Shown piece by piece: positions 5,464-5,658 of a stretch of DNA of 5,658 nt (its first letter is position 1; every line of letters begins with the position of its first letter). Location: positions 1 through 5,658 of the forward strand of contig JAFNWZ010000285.1 of NCBI GenBank assembly GCA_017379255.1, written 5' to 3'. The stretch comes from Akkermansia sp. (GTDB lineage: Bacteria; Verrucomicrobiota; Verrucomicrobiia; Verrucomicrobiales; Akkermansiaceae). A program made the position numbers and the translations under genes. The notes below the pieces were generated by a model that saw only the letters and a list, made by a program, of their open reading frames with translations, was not told where the DNA came from and ran no database searches.

Positions 5464-5510
5464 TGAAACAAACCACCCCGCCAGTTCTGCTGGCGGGGTG
5501 GTTTGTTTCA
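5464..5510. terminator. Bidirectional intrinsic terminator, perfect 21-bp inverted repeat
   Basis: The arms at 5464-5484 and 5490-5510 are perfectly complementary over 21 bp around a 5-nt loop (TTCTG). The GC-rich core (ACCCCGCCAG/CTGGCGGGGT) is flanked by A-rich then T-rich outer arms, so each strand ends in a GGTTTGTTTCA-type U-rich tail. It serves the plus-strand lipoprotein gene and the convergent minus-strand gene. The stop codon of the latter (5508-5510) lies within the stem. Confidence 0.93.
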
Positions 5511-5658
5511 GAAGAACAGGGGATTGAATCCGCTTTTTTCCAGAATTAGTATTTTGAATGTGTTGTAATCATCGCACGAGCTGATGCTGTATCCATGGTT
5601 GCCGAAGATGAGCTCAGGGGCTTTATACAGCACGGGGGTGCGGGTGTTCTTTTCGTGC
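5508..5658 (-). CDS. C-terminal end of a convergent gene of unknown function (5' part beyond the window)
   Basis: The minus strand is open for 49 codons from the right edge to TGA at 5508-5510, reading in part TPVLYKAPELIFGNHGYS then SSCDDYNTFKILILEKSGFN and PLFF at the end. The stop falls inside the bidirectional terminator, exactly where a convergent gene would be expected to end, and plus-strand frames here are broken by stops. There is no membrane segment or family motif I can recognise in this fragment. A second minus-strand frame is also open for part of the stretch but stops earlier, inside the gene, so this frame is preferred. The A+T-richer composition near the end is modestly unlike the neighbours. 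Confidence 0.55.
   Translation of the reverse strand, partial: HEKNTRTPVLYKAPELIFGNHGYSISSCDDYNTFKILILEKSGFNPLFF

Noticed and set aside
4864..5476. Two long minus-strand frames opposite the glycine-zipper lipoprotein
   Set aside because: They are His/Arg- or Pro/Arg/Gln-rich shadows, cross the terminator region or start, and have no recognisable domain.

Overview
The window looks like chromosome of a Gram-negative member of the PVC superphylum, most likely a Verrucomicrobiota bacterium of the Akkermansia type. The main evidence is a 51-residue basic protein at 4540-4695 (minus) that resembles the conserved small basic protein shared by Planctomycetes, Verrucomicrobia and Chlamydiae. Supporting signs are the moderately high G+C content, several lipoprotein or secreted products with glycine-zipper or repeat architecture, and the absence of recognisable Shine-Dalgarno sequences before any complete gene. 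The genus is inferred; no database search was possible.

Layout from left to right. Positions 1-760 (minus) hold the N-terminal 253 codons of an ankyrin-repeat lipoprotein whose 3' end lies outside the window. It has a strong extended -10 promoter (940-967) and a leader of about 170 nt that contains what looks like a frameshifted remnant of a small secreted protein. Positions 973-2920 (minus) hold a two-gene unit: a secreted, C-terminally anchored Sel1/TPR-like repeat protein, then, 4 nt downstream, an unrecognised membrane protein. Positions 3020-4444 (minus) encode an S4-domain rRNA pseudouridine synthase of the RsuA/RluB/RluE/RluF family. It carries an unusual C-terminal tail of nine tandem 13-14-residue Arg/Asp/Phe-rich repeats, followed by a clear intrinsic terminator. 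Upstream of it, 4540-4695 (minus) encodes the small basic protein, with a good sigma70-type promoter, an AT-rich upstream tract and a 5'-UTR hairpin. A terminator-like hairpin lies between these two genes.

A divergent intergenic region (4696-4953) separates this block from a plus-strand SlyB-like glycine-zipper lipoprotein gene (4954-5442). That gene ends in a perfect 21-bp inverted repeat acting as a shared terminator for a convergent minus-strand gene, of which only the C-terminal 49 codons (5508-5658) are visible.

Two functional themes emerge: ribosome-related genes (small basic protein and pseudouridine synthase) and cell-envelope repeat or lipoproteins (ankyrin, Sel1, glycine zipper). 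No mobile element, tRNA, rRNA or CRISPR array was seen. The most unusual items are the small basic protein with its elaborate leader, the tandem-repeat tail of the pseudouridine synthase, and the frameshifted secreted-peptide remnant before the ankyrin gene.
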